Part shown: piece by piece, positions 14,860 to 23,977 of the stretch
How positions within the stretch are numbered: position 1 is the stretch's first letter
How the letters are laid out: every line of letters starts with the position of its first letter
From: Candidatus Thalassarchaeum betae
GTDB taxonomy: Archaea; Thermoplasmatota; Poseidoniia; Poseidoniales; Thalassarchaeaceae
DNA length: 64,000 bases
Assembly: GCA_003193925.1 (NCBI GenBank)
Contig: PSPG01000008.1
Span: 73,848 to 137,847 of the forward strand
Direction of reading: 5' to 3'
Notes under the pieces: generated by a model
The model's input: the letters and a program-made list of their open reading frames with translations, nothing else
What the model was told of the DNA's origin: nothing
The model's database searches: none
Program-made: the position numbers and the translations under genes

Positions 14860-16362
14860 ATGAGTGCTTACGACGAGTTGCTGGAGCGACTGAAGGACAT
14901 CGATATGATCGGCCAGATTGGCGGCCTCTTGGGCTGGGACCAAGAGGTCCTGATGCCGCCCAAGGCCGCCGCACTGCGCGCCGAGCAGCTGGCTTGGGCC
15001 TCCAAGGCAGGTCACATGCGACTGACCGACCCCCGAATCGGGGAGCTGCTCGAGGAGCTCGAGGCTAGCGAGGAGCTGGACGATGTCCAAGCGGCCAACA
15101 TCAGGCTCGCTCGCGAGTCGTATGACAAGGCCACCAAGCTGCCGACCGAGTTCGTCGCCGAGATGGCCAAGCACCGCTCCGAGTCACTGGTATCATGGAC
15201 CGAGGCTCGGGCGAAGGACGACTTCTCAATCTTCCGCGATAATCTCGCCAAGTCAATCGACCTCGCCCGCCAGAAAGCGGACTACCTAGGCTTTGACGAG
15301 TTGCGCTACGACGCGCTGCTAGATATCTACGAGACTGGGCTGACCGTGGCTAGGCTCGACCCGCTGTTCGCAGGATTGCGAGACAGCGTCGCGCCCCTGA
15401 TCAAAGCCGTAGTAGAGAGCGAAAACCGCCCCGACATGTCGTGGGTAGAGGGGAACTCCTGGGCTCAGTCCGGACAGGAGGCGCTCAGTCAAGGGGTGAC
15501 CGAGGCCATCGGATTCGACTTCGACGCCGGCCGCCGGGACGTCTCGACCCACCCGTTCTGCGGCGGGACGAACCCGGACGACGTGCGCTGGACGACTCGC
15601 TACAGCGAGTCCGACCCGTTCGGCTCACTGTACGGCTCGATGCACGAGACAGGTCACGGGACCTATGAGCAGGGGCGCCGGCGCGACCTTGACTTCCAGC
15701 CCGCCGGCGAGGCCAATGGATTGGGCGTCCATGAGAGCCAGAGCAGGATGTGGGAGAACCAAGTGGGTCGCTCAAGGGAGTTCTGCGAGTGGGTCCTGCC
15801 GCTGTGGCAGCAGCACTTCCCCGAGAACATGGAGGGTGTCAGCGCCAAGGCGCTGTGGCAGGCCGTCAACCTCGTCGAGCCGAGCCTGATACGGGTCGAG
15901 GCCGACGAGGCCACCTACAACCTCCACATCATGATCCGCTACGAGATCGAGAAGAGGCTAATCGCCGGTGACCTCGAGGTCGACGACCTGCCGGACGCCT
16001 GGGACGACATGTACGAGAAGTTCCTCGGTATCCGCGCACCCAACCGCGCCCTCGGCGTGCTGCAGGACATCCACTGGTCCATGGGGGCCTTCGGCTACTT
16101 CCCCACCTACACTCTGGGCAATTTGTACGCCGCGCAACTGCTGGCCGCCGCGCGCGAGGACCTGCCCGAGCACGACGAGCAGATCAGGCGCGGTGAGTTC
16201 GCACCACTGCTCGCTTGGATGCGCGAGCACGTGCACCAACGCGGCAGCATACTCGAGCCAGCCGACCTCATCGAGGAGGCGACCGGCTCGCCGCCCTCCC
16301 CCGACGCTTTCGTCGAGTATCTGCAAGACAAAGTCGAGCGGCTCTATGGCGTCACTGCCTGA
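14860..16362 (+). CDS. M32 family metallocarboxypeptidase (carboxypeptidase Taq type)
   Basis: The zinc motif HETGH is at residues 262-266 in the setting GSMHETGHGTYEQG, and the third ligand is in the downstream HESQSRMWEN helix. The HPF motif (231-233) and the family's C-terminal GYFPTYTLGNLYAAQL segment are present. The length (500) is typical of M32 enzymes, which act as cytoplasmic dimers removing C-terminal residues from peptides and need a metal ion. It fits a protein-degrading heterotroph. ATG 14860 is supported by homology beginning at once. The beta-propeller gene follows 50 bases later. Confidence 0.94.
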   Translation: MSAYDELLERLKDIDMIGQIGGLLGWDQEVLMPPKAAALRAEQLAWASKAGHMRLTDPRIGELLEELEASEELDDVQAANIRLARESYDKATKLPTEFVAEMAKHRSESLVSWTEARAKDDFSIFRDNLAKSIDLARQKADYLGFDELRYDALLDIYETGLTVARLDPLFAGLRDSVAPLIKAVVESENRPDMSWVEGNSWAQSGQEALSQGVTEAIGFDFDAGRRDVSTHPFCGGTNPDDVRWTTRYSESDPFGSLYGSMHETGHGTYEQGRRRDLDFQPAGEANGLGVHESQSRMWENQVGRSREFCEWVLPLWQQHFPENMEGVSAKALWQAVNLVEPSLIRVEADEATYNLHIMIRYEIEKRLIAGDLEVDDLPDAWDDMYEKFLGIRAPNRALGVLQDIHWSMGAFGYFPTYTLGNLYAAQLLAAAREDLPEHDEQIRRGEFAPLLAWMREHVHQRGSILEPADLIEEATGSPPSPDAFVEYLQDKVERLYGVTA

Positions 16363-16412
16363 GCGACTTGCCTACGCGAAAGCCCGATAGCGGAGCATCG
16401 GGGTGTGGAGCC

Positions 16413-17501
16413 ATGGGCGGCCATACCTTGGAGGGGCTCGCATCGCTGGTGCGCAACCTCGGCAGCGCCTGCACCTTGCTGCGCATTGCCGACGACGACC
16501 TGCTGGCTGGCTCGCAAGAAGGAGAGCTGATATGCTGGTCAGTCGAATCCGGCACCGAGCGCTGGAGGGTCGAGGTCGACGGGCCATTGTCCGACCTCGC
16601 CATCGACGGCGGTCGTGTCTACGCCTCGGCCTCAGCCAGCCTGCACGCGATTGACCTGGATACTGGCGAGATTCTCTGGAGTCGGGGGCTCGAGGGGGCG
16701 AGCGACTACGTCCAAGCATGGGACGGCAGCGTCTGGGCTGTGTCCTCGGTCTATGAGATCGAGGTTTCCGACTACACCGAGTCGACTGTCTGGAGATTCG
16801 ACGGAATGGGGGAGCTGCAGGAGCGCTGGACTGTGCCTGAACGCGCTTGGCACTTCGGACTGCACGAAGACGGGGGCGTCCTGCTCGGTCTCGGCAGACC
16901 CCGCTGCGGGTTCCTGAGAATCCGAAGCGGTGAGGAGCCTGAGCATCACCAGATCGAGGGTGACAGCCCCGTCACAGTCGGAGCCTGCGGTTCGAGCGGT
17001 CGGTTCCTGATTGGCCACTCCGACGGAAGCGTCAGTACGATCGTCGGCTCCGACGCGAAGACCGCAGGCGAGGGGTCGTCGCCGGTTCGTGCCATCACCG
17101 GCCACGGCGACGATTGGATCGCCGGTCAGGAATCGGGCCAAGTCGTCTCGAGCCGGGGTTGGACCACGACGGCGGCCGGCTCGGTGGACTCGCTCTCGAT
17201 GGGGCCCTCGACATCCGAGGGCGAAGCCGTCTGGGTATCCTCGTGGAAAGGAGACGGGGTGAGAATATCGGTCCTCGACCCAGACGGCGGCGGCTCCCTG
17301 CTGGAGTTCGACCACGGCCATAGGACAAGGCACATCCAAGCGAGCGCAGGTAAAGTCGTCCTAGGGGACTCCAGGGGGCGAATTCACCTGATCGAGGCAG
17401 GGGTCCTTACAAGGCGCGTGAAGGAATCGCCCGTGCCTGCCTCTGACGATGAGAATCGGGAGCGCCTGATGGAGCGTCTGAGGCAGCTTCGCGGCTCTTG
17501 A
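16413..17501 (+). CDS. PQQ/WD-like beta-propeller protein, no signal peptide
   Basis: The protein shows repeated ~45-residue blade units with Trp/Gly-rich turns (ELICWSVESGTERWRVEVDG, SLHAIDLDTGEILWSRGLEG, then VWAVSSVYE, FLIGHSDGS and IAGQESGQVV). This is the pattern of PQQ-like or WD-like beta-propellers of about 7 blades. There is no signal peptide or membrane helix, so it is likely cytoplasmic and probably a binding scaffold. ATG 16413 is chosen; the longer frame (to 16215) overlaps the carboxypeptidase gene and reads Arg-rich nonsense. Function unknown. Confidence 0.75.
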   Translation: MGGHTLEGLASLVRNLGSACTLLRIADDDLLAGSQEGELICWSVESGTERWRVEVDGPLSDLAIDGGRVYASASASLHAIDLDTGEILWSRGLEGASDYVQAWDGSVWAVSSVYEIEVSDYTESTVWRFDGMGELQERWTVPERAWHFGLHEDGGVLLGLGRPRCGFLRIRSGEEPEHHQIEGDSPVTVGACGSSGRFLIGHSDGSVSTIVGSDAKTAGEGSSPVRAITGHGDDWIAGQESGQVVSSRGWTTTAAGSVDSLSMGPSTSEGEAVWVSSWKGDGVRISVLDPDGGGSLLEFDHGHRTRHIQASAGKVVLGDSRGRIHLIEAGVLTRRVKESPVPASDDENRERLMERLRQLRGS

Positions 17502-17563
17502 ATTCAATAGAAATTAACAGTTGGGTACCCCTGTTTCCGGTGGACTGCGGGTCTGTTTGAAAA

Positions 17564-17571
17564 GGTTTAAG
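17564..17571 (+). promoter_or_regulatory. possible TATA element before the purine repeat region
   Basis: AAAAGGTTTAAG (17560-17571) resembles an archaeal BRE/TATA element and is the only such box at the left edge of the 1-kb gene-free region. If used, transcription would begin near 17,595, just before a GC-rich stem with a CTTCGG tetraloop (17632-17637). No coding start follows at a suitable place. Confidence 0.25.
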
Positions 17572-17631
17572 TGGGTACACCTGCCCTGTCATCTTTGCCG
17601 CTTCTTTGGAGTGGTGTGGGGGCGCTTCGGC

Positions 17632-17671
17632 GCGACCCGCGGGCCACAGAACGAAGCCCCGAGAAAGGGGC
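17632..17671 (+). other. GC-rich hairpin cluster left of the purine repeats
   Basis: GCGC-TTCG-GCGC (17622-17634 region) would form a stem closed by a cUUCGg tetraloop, and GCCCC-GAGAAA-GGGGC (17656-17671) a second short stem. These are features of stable folded RNA. The segment GGCCACAGAACGAAG between them vaguely recalls RNase P RNA but the rest of that RNA is absent. No identity is claimed. Confidence 0.35.
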
Positions 17672-17758
17672 GGCGGAACCCGGGATCTGGAAAGAGAACG
17701 GGGAAGAGTCGGAACGCCTGTAGGCGGGAAGACGGCGGGAGAGCCGAAGCGGACGAGA

Positions 17759-18329
17759 GTGGAGAGAACCGGAGAGAACTGGACGAAAGGAAGGGGGAGG
17801 AAGGGGAAAGGAAGCTGGAGGAAGCGGAGGGGGAAGCTGAGGAAAACGTAACCGAACTGGAGAGAACTGGACGCAAGGAAGGGGAAGGAAGGGGAAAACA
17901 CAACCGAGGCAGAGGAACCATCCCGAAGAGATACGCGCGGAAGGGGGAGGAGACGAACCTGGAGGCGGCGTGGAGAACGAAGTGGAGAGACCGACGGGAA
18001 CCGGACGCAAGGAAGGGGAAGAACGGGAAGGAAGCGGAGGAGGAACACGAGTGAACGAGGGCGGAGAGATCCGTGGAGGAAGCTGTATCGGACCGTGGAG
18101 AGAACCGGAGAGAACTGGACGCAAGGAAGGGGGAGGAAGGGGAAGGAAGCGGAGAACGCGAAGGGGGGGGAAACGCCCTTGGAGAGAGAAGATGAGCGAA
18201 GTGGAGAGAACCGGAGAGAACTGGACGCAAGGAAGGGGGAGGAAGGGGAAGGAAGCGGAGCGCGACGAAGTGGAGAGAACCGGAGAGAACTGGACGCAAG
18301 GAAGGGGGAGGAAGGGGAAGGAAGCGGAG
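17759..18329 (+). repeat. purine-rich 60-bp repeat array (three perfect, three diverged copies)
   Basis: Three identical 60-bp units lie at 18095-18154, 18201-18260 and 18270-18329; each begins GTGGAGAGAACCGGAGAG and ends GGAAGGAAGCGGAG. Diverged copies start at 17759, about 17855 and 17982. Copy starts are spaced 69 to about 127 bases apart, with unrelated short purine-rich spacers, several ending CGAA before the unit. Inside the unit GGAGAGAAC is itself doubled, and runs GGAAGGGGGAGGAAGGGG could form G-quadruplex or triplex structures. The unit is a multiple of three, but I do not think it is coding. Confidence 0.9.
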
Positions 18330-18346
18330 GAGTCTACCCGGGGAAG

Positions 18347-18428
18347 CCCGGGCCTTAGGGCCCGGGGGACACCCGGACCCTGCGGAGTATGCAGGGGGGG
18401 AAGCTCCCCCATGTGCGGAACCCCCTGC
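18347..18428 (+). other. strong GC hairpins right of the purine repeats
   Basis: CCCGGGCC-TTAG-GGCCCGGG (18347-18366) is a perfect 8-bp stem with a 4-base loop. GCAGGGGG (18391-18398) can pair with CCCCCTGC (18421-18428), enclosing an alternative GGGGG/CCCCC stem around AAGCT. Two competing stems in the same place suggest a folded RNA or a termination structure for a transcript entering from the repeat array. Confidence 0.5.
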
Positions 18429-18487
18429 TGCTCCCACCTGTACCGCCAAGTACGTCATCGGCCCACCTTGTCAGCGTTACAATCATT

Positions 18488-18506
18488 GCGGAGCGTTTCG
18501 CTCCGC
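18488..18506 (-). terminator. hairpin just past the fumarase gene
   Basis: GCGGAGCG-TTT-CGCTCCGC is a perfect 8-bp stem with a 3-base loop, 34 bases beyond the stop of the leftward fumarase gene. There is no strong T run after it on either strand, so it may shape the mRNA 3' end rather than act as a classical terminator. Confidence 0.4.
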
Positions 18507-18540
18507 TTGAGACGGTTTCGGAAGGCTGAGAAAATCACCG

Positions 18541-20142
<1,602 letters not shown>

Positions 20143-20163
20143 ATTTCGCAGCGCGTTAATTGG

Positions 20164-20175
20164 TTATTAATAAAG
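20164..20175 (-). promoter_or_regulatory. TATA box of the RHH-fumarase gene
   Basis: On the minus strand the sequence reads CTTTATTAATAACC, centred about 28 bases before the ATG at 20142. That spacing puts the transcription start at or within a few bases of the ATG, so the message would be leaderless and begin with the RHH domain. Confidence 0.65.
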
Positions 20176-20232
20176 TCAGGCTGTCGAGTCGCAGTGCATC
20201 GTATTGTTTGATGACTATTCACGATATGGCAG

Positions 20233-20718
20233 CTAGATTCGCTCGACACTGACGATTTGCTGTGGGTCATAGGGCCGGTCACCTGGCTTGATGTCGCAAT
20301 TCTCGATTCGGTACACGTTCTCCATACCCTCGATGACCTCTCCGAAGACTGCGTGGTTGCCATCGAGCCACGGTGTGGGCACGGTGGTGAGGAAGAACTG
20401 CGAGCCGCCGGTGTTGCGGCCCGCGTTGGCCATCGAGAACAGCCCGGGACGGTCGTGTCGCTTGGCGAGGGCTGAGGGCTCGCACGGAATCTTCCACCCA
20501 GGCCCCCCAGTACCAGCGGCTCGGCTGTCCGGGTCCCTCGAGCGCGGGCAGCCTCCTTGGATCATGAAATCCTTGATGACGCGGTGGAAGTGCTGGCCAT
20601 TGTAGAACCCGGCATCGACGAGCTTGAGGAAGTTCCCCGTGGTCTCCGGGCAGTCCTCGGTGTACAGTGCGATCAGTATCTCTCCGGCGCTGGTTGTCAT
20701 CTTGACTACAGTAGGCAT
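20233..20718 (-). CDS. cyclophilin-type peptidyl-prolyl cis-trans isomerase
   Basis: A 162-residue single-domain cyclophilin that speeds proline isomerisation during folding. Key motifs are FHRVIKDFMIQGGC (catalytic Arg in FHRVI), SMANAGRNTGGSQFFLTT and LDGNHAVFGEV. There is no signal peptide, so it is cytoplasmic. ATG 20718 is chosen because the beta-strand MPTVVKMTTSAGEI starts the domain; the longer frame to 20796 overlaps the divergent gene's promoter region. It lies downstream of, and on the opposite strand to, the zinc-finger pair. Confidence 0.92.
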   Translation of the reverse strand: MPTVVKMTTSAGEILIALYTEDCPETTGNFLKLVDAGFYNGQHFHRVIKDFMIQGGCPRSRDPDSRAAGTGGPGWKIPCEPSALAKRHDRPGLFSMANAGRNTGGSQFFLTTVPTPWLDGNHAVFGEVIEGMENVYRIENCDIKPGDRPYDPQQIVSVERI

Positions 20719-20797
20719 GGACTCGGGAACGCTCACAGGCACAAGAGCATATGTGTGTCGCCCTAACCCTAATGATGGTGTCCGGAACTGGCCCAAT

Positions 20798-21967
20798 GTG
20801 AGTACCCTTAGCGACTACGACTGCCCCAAGTGCTCGACGAAACTCAGGGTGGAGTCAGCCGAGGAAGTAGATGGCGTCGACTTGCTGGTCTGCATCAAGT
20901 GCTGGGGCCTCGCAGTACAGGCCAAGACGATGCAAGGAATCGTTCCTGACGAAGTACGGGAGAAAATCGAGAACGCGGGGTTCAAGCACCCAGAGGGGCG
21001 CAGCTGCCCGGTTTGCCCCTCTACGATGATGGAAATAGCAGTGCCCAAACCATTCGGATCAGAGGACCGAGCGAGCGAGCACGATGTGAAGATAGACATC
21101 TGCGGGGACTGCGCCACCATCTGGTTCGATGCAGGCGAGCTCGACACCCTGAACGGCATCAAGCCGAAGCTGCGTAAGGTGGAGATGGAGGATAGCGCTG
21201 ACAAGATAACGGCGGTTGTCGACGACTCGAGTTCCTCAGTGAAGTCGAGGAGGGTCGCGGGGATTTTCCTAGCATCACTCGGGTTGATGTTGCTGGGTGC
21301 AGGTTCGGGTGCCTGCTGGTCCATCACATCACTTCTGGTGATCCTGGGAGGCGGGATCCTTGCCATTACCGTGGCCCCGGAGACCGGACTTGAGAAGGGG
21401 GCCTGCAGCCGCTGCGGCCTCGAGGACGAGACGATTGGTTGGACTTGCCAGAGGGCGGGGTGCGAGGCTCCCATCTGCACCACATGCAGGTCGGCGGGTC
21501 AAGATCCGGCCGCGCAATACGTGAAGACCCTAGGTGGCGGTGCGTTGATGGTGGCGGGAGTCGTGCTTGGTATCGGTCTCCTCGTCGTCACTGAAGGGGC
21601 TGTGGCTGAAGGATTCCTCCCGGCAGCAGCCGGTTACGAATTGATTTCAGACGATGAGGAGGAAGGTCTGCTAGTCTGCAAGGAATGCAAAAAGGAGATG
21701 GGTGCCCTTCAGTTCGCCGATTCCGATGCTCGCACAGAAAGAAAGGAATGGACTGAGAAGGAAAAGAAGACGGCGGCAGGGGGGCCTTGGGATGTTGTCG
21801 ATTCTTTCGCCGAGGGGGTGAAGGATGCGGAGTCAAAGAGTGCTCAGCGCGAAGAGTACCTGAAATCGCAGACCCACTGCCTACACATTGACGGGAAGAC
21901 TGTCAAAAGGTGCCGCAGGATGGTTTTTCGCAAGTCAGGCTACTGCTACAGACACCAACGGGAGTGA
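20798..21967 (+). CDS. zf-TFIIB/CCCH zinc-finger membrane protein (tandem paralogue 1)
   Basis: Starting at GTG 20798, the protein opens with a CPKC...CIKC ribbon, then a zf-TFIIB-type unit (CPVCPSTMMEIAV ... CGDCATIWFDAGELDTL). Two hydrophobic stretches (about residues 147-188 and 240-265) flank a further Cys-rich segment (CSRCGLEDETIGWTCQR, ending CTTCRS). A basic/acidic charged region and a C-terminal CCCH finger follow: C-x10-C-x10-C-x2-H, ending YCYRHQRE. The C-terminal finger and zf-TFIIB unit are shared with the next gene, 4 bases downstream, so they are paralogues in one operon. Role unknown; the layout suggests a membrane-bound metal- or nucleic-acid-binding protein. Confidence 0.75.
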   Translation: MSTLSDYDCPKCSTKLRVESAEEVDGVDLLVCIKCWGLAVQAKTMQGIVPDEVREKIENAGFKHPEGRSCPVCPSTMMEIAVPKPFGSEDRASEHDVKIDICGDCATIWFDAGELDTLNGIKPKLRKVEMEDSADKITAVVDDSSSSVKSRRVAGIFLASLGLMLLGAGSGACWSITSLLVILGGGILAITVAPETGLEKGACSRCGLEDETIGWTCQRAGCEAPICTTCRSAGQDPAAQYVKTLGGGALMVAGVVLGIGLLVVTEGAVAEGFLPAAAGYELISDDEEEGLLVCKECKKEMGALQFADSDARTERKEWTEKEKKTAAGGPWDVVDSFAEGVKDAESKSAQREEYLKSQTHCLHIDGKTVKRCRRMVFRKSGYCYRHQRE

Positions 21968-21971
21968 TTGA

Positions 21972-22853
21972 ATGGCAAAGTGCAAGGGCATAGATGAGAA
22001 TGGAGAGGTTTGTGGGCGCCCCGCCATGTACAATTCCGATTACTGCAAGAATCACAGGACTCAGGACCCAACTGTGAGTATCTGCATGGGCAAGAACCCC
22101 GCTGGCAAACCCTGCTCTAGGATGGCGTTGGAGGGCCTTCTATTCTGCAGGCAGCACAGGACCCAGATAGCTGATATCGAAAAGCTCCAATGCCCCCGGG
22201 GATGCGGTCTGCTCAGTTACAGATGGGTAGACAACAAAGGCGGGTACTATGTTTGCAAAGAATGCAGGGGTGCAGTGCTAGATTCAAAGGCGATGGAGAC
22301 TAGGCTTTCGAAGCACGTTGAGGGTCTAAACGAGCTTCTTGAGAGTGGTGAGGAGTGCTCTCTGAAGTGCCCTAATTGCGAGGGTGTGATGCTAGAGTTC
22401 AGGGTTGCCTACGTAATCGAAAGAGGTGGTGGTGGAGGCATGCACTTAGGCGGTGGCGGTGGTGGTGGTGCAATAATTGCCGGTATCGTTGTACTCGCCA
22501 TAGTTGCAGCAGCTGCTGAAGCCTCAAAGAGGAAGTCCAAAGGTGAATATGAGCAGAATATAGGAGAAACCATGGTAGTCGATGGGTGTCGAGAGTGTGG
22601 GACATTCTGGTTCGATGGTGACGAATTGGGCATTGCACGAAACTCGTTAATCGAGGGCGCGAGTGCAGCGCATGTAGCCCGGATACAAGCAAATATTGCC
22701 GAGAAGAAGGCGTCCAAAGAGAGAATTCGATCGGCGGCTGGAACGGAGAATTGCATGCATGTTGAGAAGCGTGGGATGCCCCCGGCTTTGAAGAAGTGTA
22801 GAAGGGTCACTTATCGCGGCACTGAATACTGCTACATGCACCAGCCGGAGTGA
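21972..22853 (+). CDS. CX9CX10CX2H zinc-finger membrane protein (tandem paralogue 2)
   Basis: Two N-terminal fingers have the exact spacing C-x9-C-x10-C-x2-H (residues about 4-27 and 37-60: CKGIDENGEVC...YCKNH and CMGKNPAGKPC...FCRQH). A third, C-terminal finger is C-x14-C-x10-C-x2-H and ends YCYMHQPE. Between them are CPRGCG...CKEC, CPNCEG and a zf-TFIIB end (CRECGTFWFDGDELGI). A Gly-rich run leads to one membrane helix (AIIAGIVVLAIVAAAAEA). The finger type is like small viral and eukaryotic CCCH fingers (DUF5763-like, and WRC spacing in plants). It follows its paralogue by 4 bases. Local base composition is less GC-rich than the neighbours. Function unknown. Confidence 0.75.
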   Translation: MAKCKGIDENGEVCGRPAMYNSDYCKNHRTQDPTVSICMGKNPAGKPCSRMALEGLLFCRQHRTQIADIEKLQCPRGCGLLSYRWVDNKGGYYVCKECRGAVLDSKAMETRLSKHVEGLNELLESGEECSLKCPNCEGVMLEFRVAYVIERGGGGGMHLGGGGGGGAIIAGIVVLAIVAAAAEASKRKSKGEYEQNIGETMVVDGCRECGTFWFDGDELGIARNSLIEGASAAHVARIQANIAEKKASKERIRSAAGTENCMHVEKRGMPPALKKCRRVTYRGTEYCYMHQPE

Positions 22854-23252
22854 TCAGGCGACCATGGAGCCGGGCAGTACGCCTTCGGGCAGCTCGAGCA
22901 GGCGCACCGTGCCGTCGGGGTCGATCGCACCGAGCACGAGGAACTGCGAGACGAAGCCGCTTGGCAGGGTCTTGTCGCCGAGGTTGAGCGCGCCCACCAC
23001 AGTGCGGCCCATCAGCTGGGCGCGCGAGTAGTTGGTTATCTGGGCCGAGCTCCACAATTTCCCCATCACCGGCCCGAAGTCGACGTGGAACTTGTACGAC
23101 GGCTTGCGCATCTCGGGGAACTCCTCGACCTCGATGACCACTCCCGCACGCAGGTCCAGCTCGAAGTACGCTGCCGCGCCCACGTACTCCTTCCTGTCGA
23201 TCTTCTCGGGGTGGTAGGGCTCGCCAGTGGGGTCGATCTCGTGCTGGCTCAC
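22854..23252 (-). CDS. tRNA-binding-domain (CsaA-like) protein
   Basis: A stand-alone OB-fold tRNA-binding domain (132 aa) like CsaA and the C-terminal domain of methionyl-tRNA synthetase. Family marks are YFELDLRAGVVIEVEEFPEM, RKPSYKFHVDFG, SSAQITNYSRAQLMGR, VVGALNLGDK and QFLVLGA. CsaA has been described as chaperone-like and as a tRNA-binding protein; which applies here is unknown. The GTG start directly abuts the pyrE stop (no gap), so it is translated with pyrE. Confidence 0.85.
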   Translation of the reverse strand: MSQHEIDPTGEPYHPEKIDRKEYVGAAAYFELDLRAGVVIEVEEFPEMRKPSYKFHVDFGPVMGKLWSSAQITNYSRAQLMGRTVVGALNLGDKTLPSGFVSQFLVLGAIDPDGTVRLLELPEGVLPGSMVA

Positions 23253-23840
23253 TCACTCACCCGCCACGTCCGACCTCAGCAGCAGCGGCCTGAGCTCGAT
23301 GCCGGCCTCGGCGAAGGCCTGCGCCCCGCCCTCCTCGCGGTCGAGTATGGTGATGCAGGCCGCGACCTCGCAACCCATCTCGGTGAGTCTGGCAGCAGCC
23401 TGCAGCGCCGAGTTGCCGGTAGTGGTGACGTCCTCGAGCAGCACCACCCTGTCGCCGGCAGCGAGGCTCGAGCCCTCGATTCCCGGCGGGTTGCCGGTCT
23501 TGCGCCCGCCGCGCCCCTTGGGCTCCTTTCGTACTAGGAATCCTCGCAGGCTCGAGCCTATGCGAGCCTTGGCGATGGCGATGCCTGTGAGTGGCACCGC
23601 GCCGAGTTCGAGGCCACCGACCGCATCCACGCCACCGATATCGTCGATCTCGGCGTGGATGAGCACGCCCAGCAGGTGGGCAGAGTCGGGGTCCATCATG
23701 ACCGGCTTCATGTCGAAGAAGTGGGCGCTCTGACGGCCGCTGGCGAGAGTGAACGGCTCATCGGGGGAATGCAGATAGGCCAAGTCACGGACCTTGCCGA
23801 CGAGCCTCGACCTCGCTTCATCCGCAGTGGTTGACGCCAT
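23253..23840 (-). CDS. pyrE: orotate phosphoribosyltransferase
   Basis: It joins orotate to PRPP to make OMP in pyrimidine synthesis. The PRPP-binding motif VVLLEDVTTTGNSALQA is clear, together with FTLASGRQSAHFFDMKPVMM at the substrate site, GLELGAVPLTGIAI and the flexible-loop region (RKEPKGRGGRK). Length (195) is normal. ATG 23840 follows a very strong AAGGAGGAAG ribosome site. It diverges from the polymerase gene and is followed without a gap by the CsaA-like gene. Confidence 0.93.
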   Translation of the reverse strand: MASTTADEARSRLVGKVRDLAYLHSPDEPFTLASGRQSAHFFDMKPVMMDPDSAHLLGVLIHAEIDDIGGVDAVGGLELGAVPLTGIAIAKARIGSSLRGFLVRKEPKGRGGRKTGNPPGIEGSSLAAGDRVVLLEDVTTTGNSALQAAARLTEMGCEVAACITILDREEGGAQAFAEAGIELRPLLLRSDVAGE

Positions 23841-23977
23841 CTTCCTCCTTCACTTCGGCTCAGTGGGGGTCGGATGAAGGTTCGCACTGCGAACAGCCCG
23901 ATTGGCAGTCATTACGGTGAATGTTCTTGGACGGCCTCTTTCAGTGTCAGGATGCTCGACAGCGGAGCGTGTGCGAG

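Larger units (their letters stand above)
17502..18540. other. 1-kb region without a convincing gene
   Basis: From the propeller stop to the fumarase stop I find no credible protein. From about 17,660 to 18,330 the plus strand is very rich in G and A, built from a purine repeat; the flanks (17,610-17,700 and 18,331-18,510) hold GC-rich hairpins. Open frames on both strands exist because stop codons are rare in such sequence, but they give only low-complexity peptides. At the left edge, TTGGGTACCCCTG (17521) and GTGGGTACACCTG (17571) are near-duplicates. Transcription of a structured RNA is possible but unproven. Confidence 0.7.

Noticed and set aside
17600-17700. RNase P RNA fragment (GGCCACAGAACGAAG).
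   Set aside because: The conserved GGAGGAAAGTCC and ACAGAACCCGGCTTA regions are absent.
17759-18329. CRISPR array.
   Set aside because: Repeats are 60 bp and purine-only, copy spacing is irregular (9 to 60+ bases), spacers are not unique-sequence and no cas gene is near.
17567-18458. Long minus-strand frames with repeated FPFLPLP-type units (281 and 289 aa).
   Set aside because: They arise because purine-rich DNA has few stop codons; composition is low complexity and each frame change gives equally long, unrelated peptides.
18331-18460. SRP RNA.
   Set aside because: No CCGGAAGG...AGCAG helix-8 motif on either strand; only a weak GGGAGCAGCAG resemblance.
22409-22692. Minus-strand frames inside the second zinc-finger gene.
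   Set aside because: They are antisense shadows of the Gly-rich and Cys-rich coding frame.
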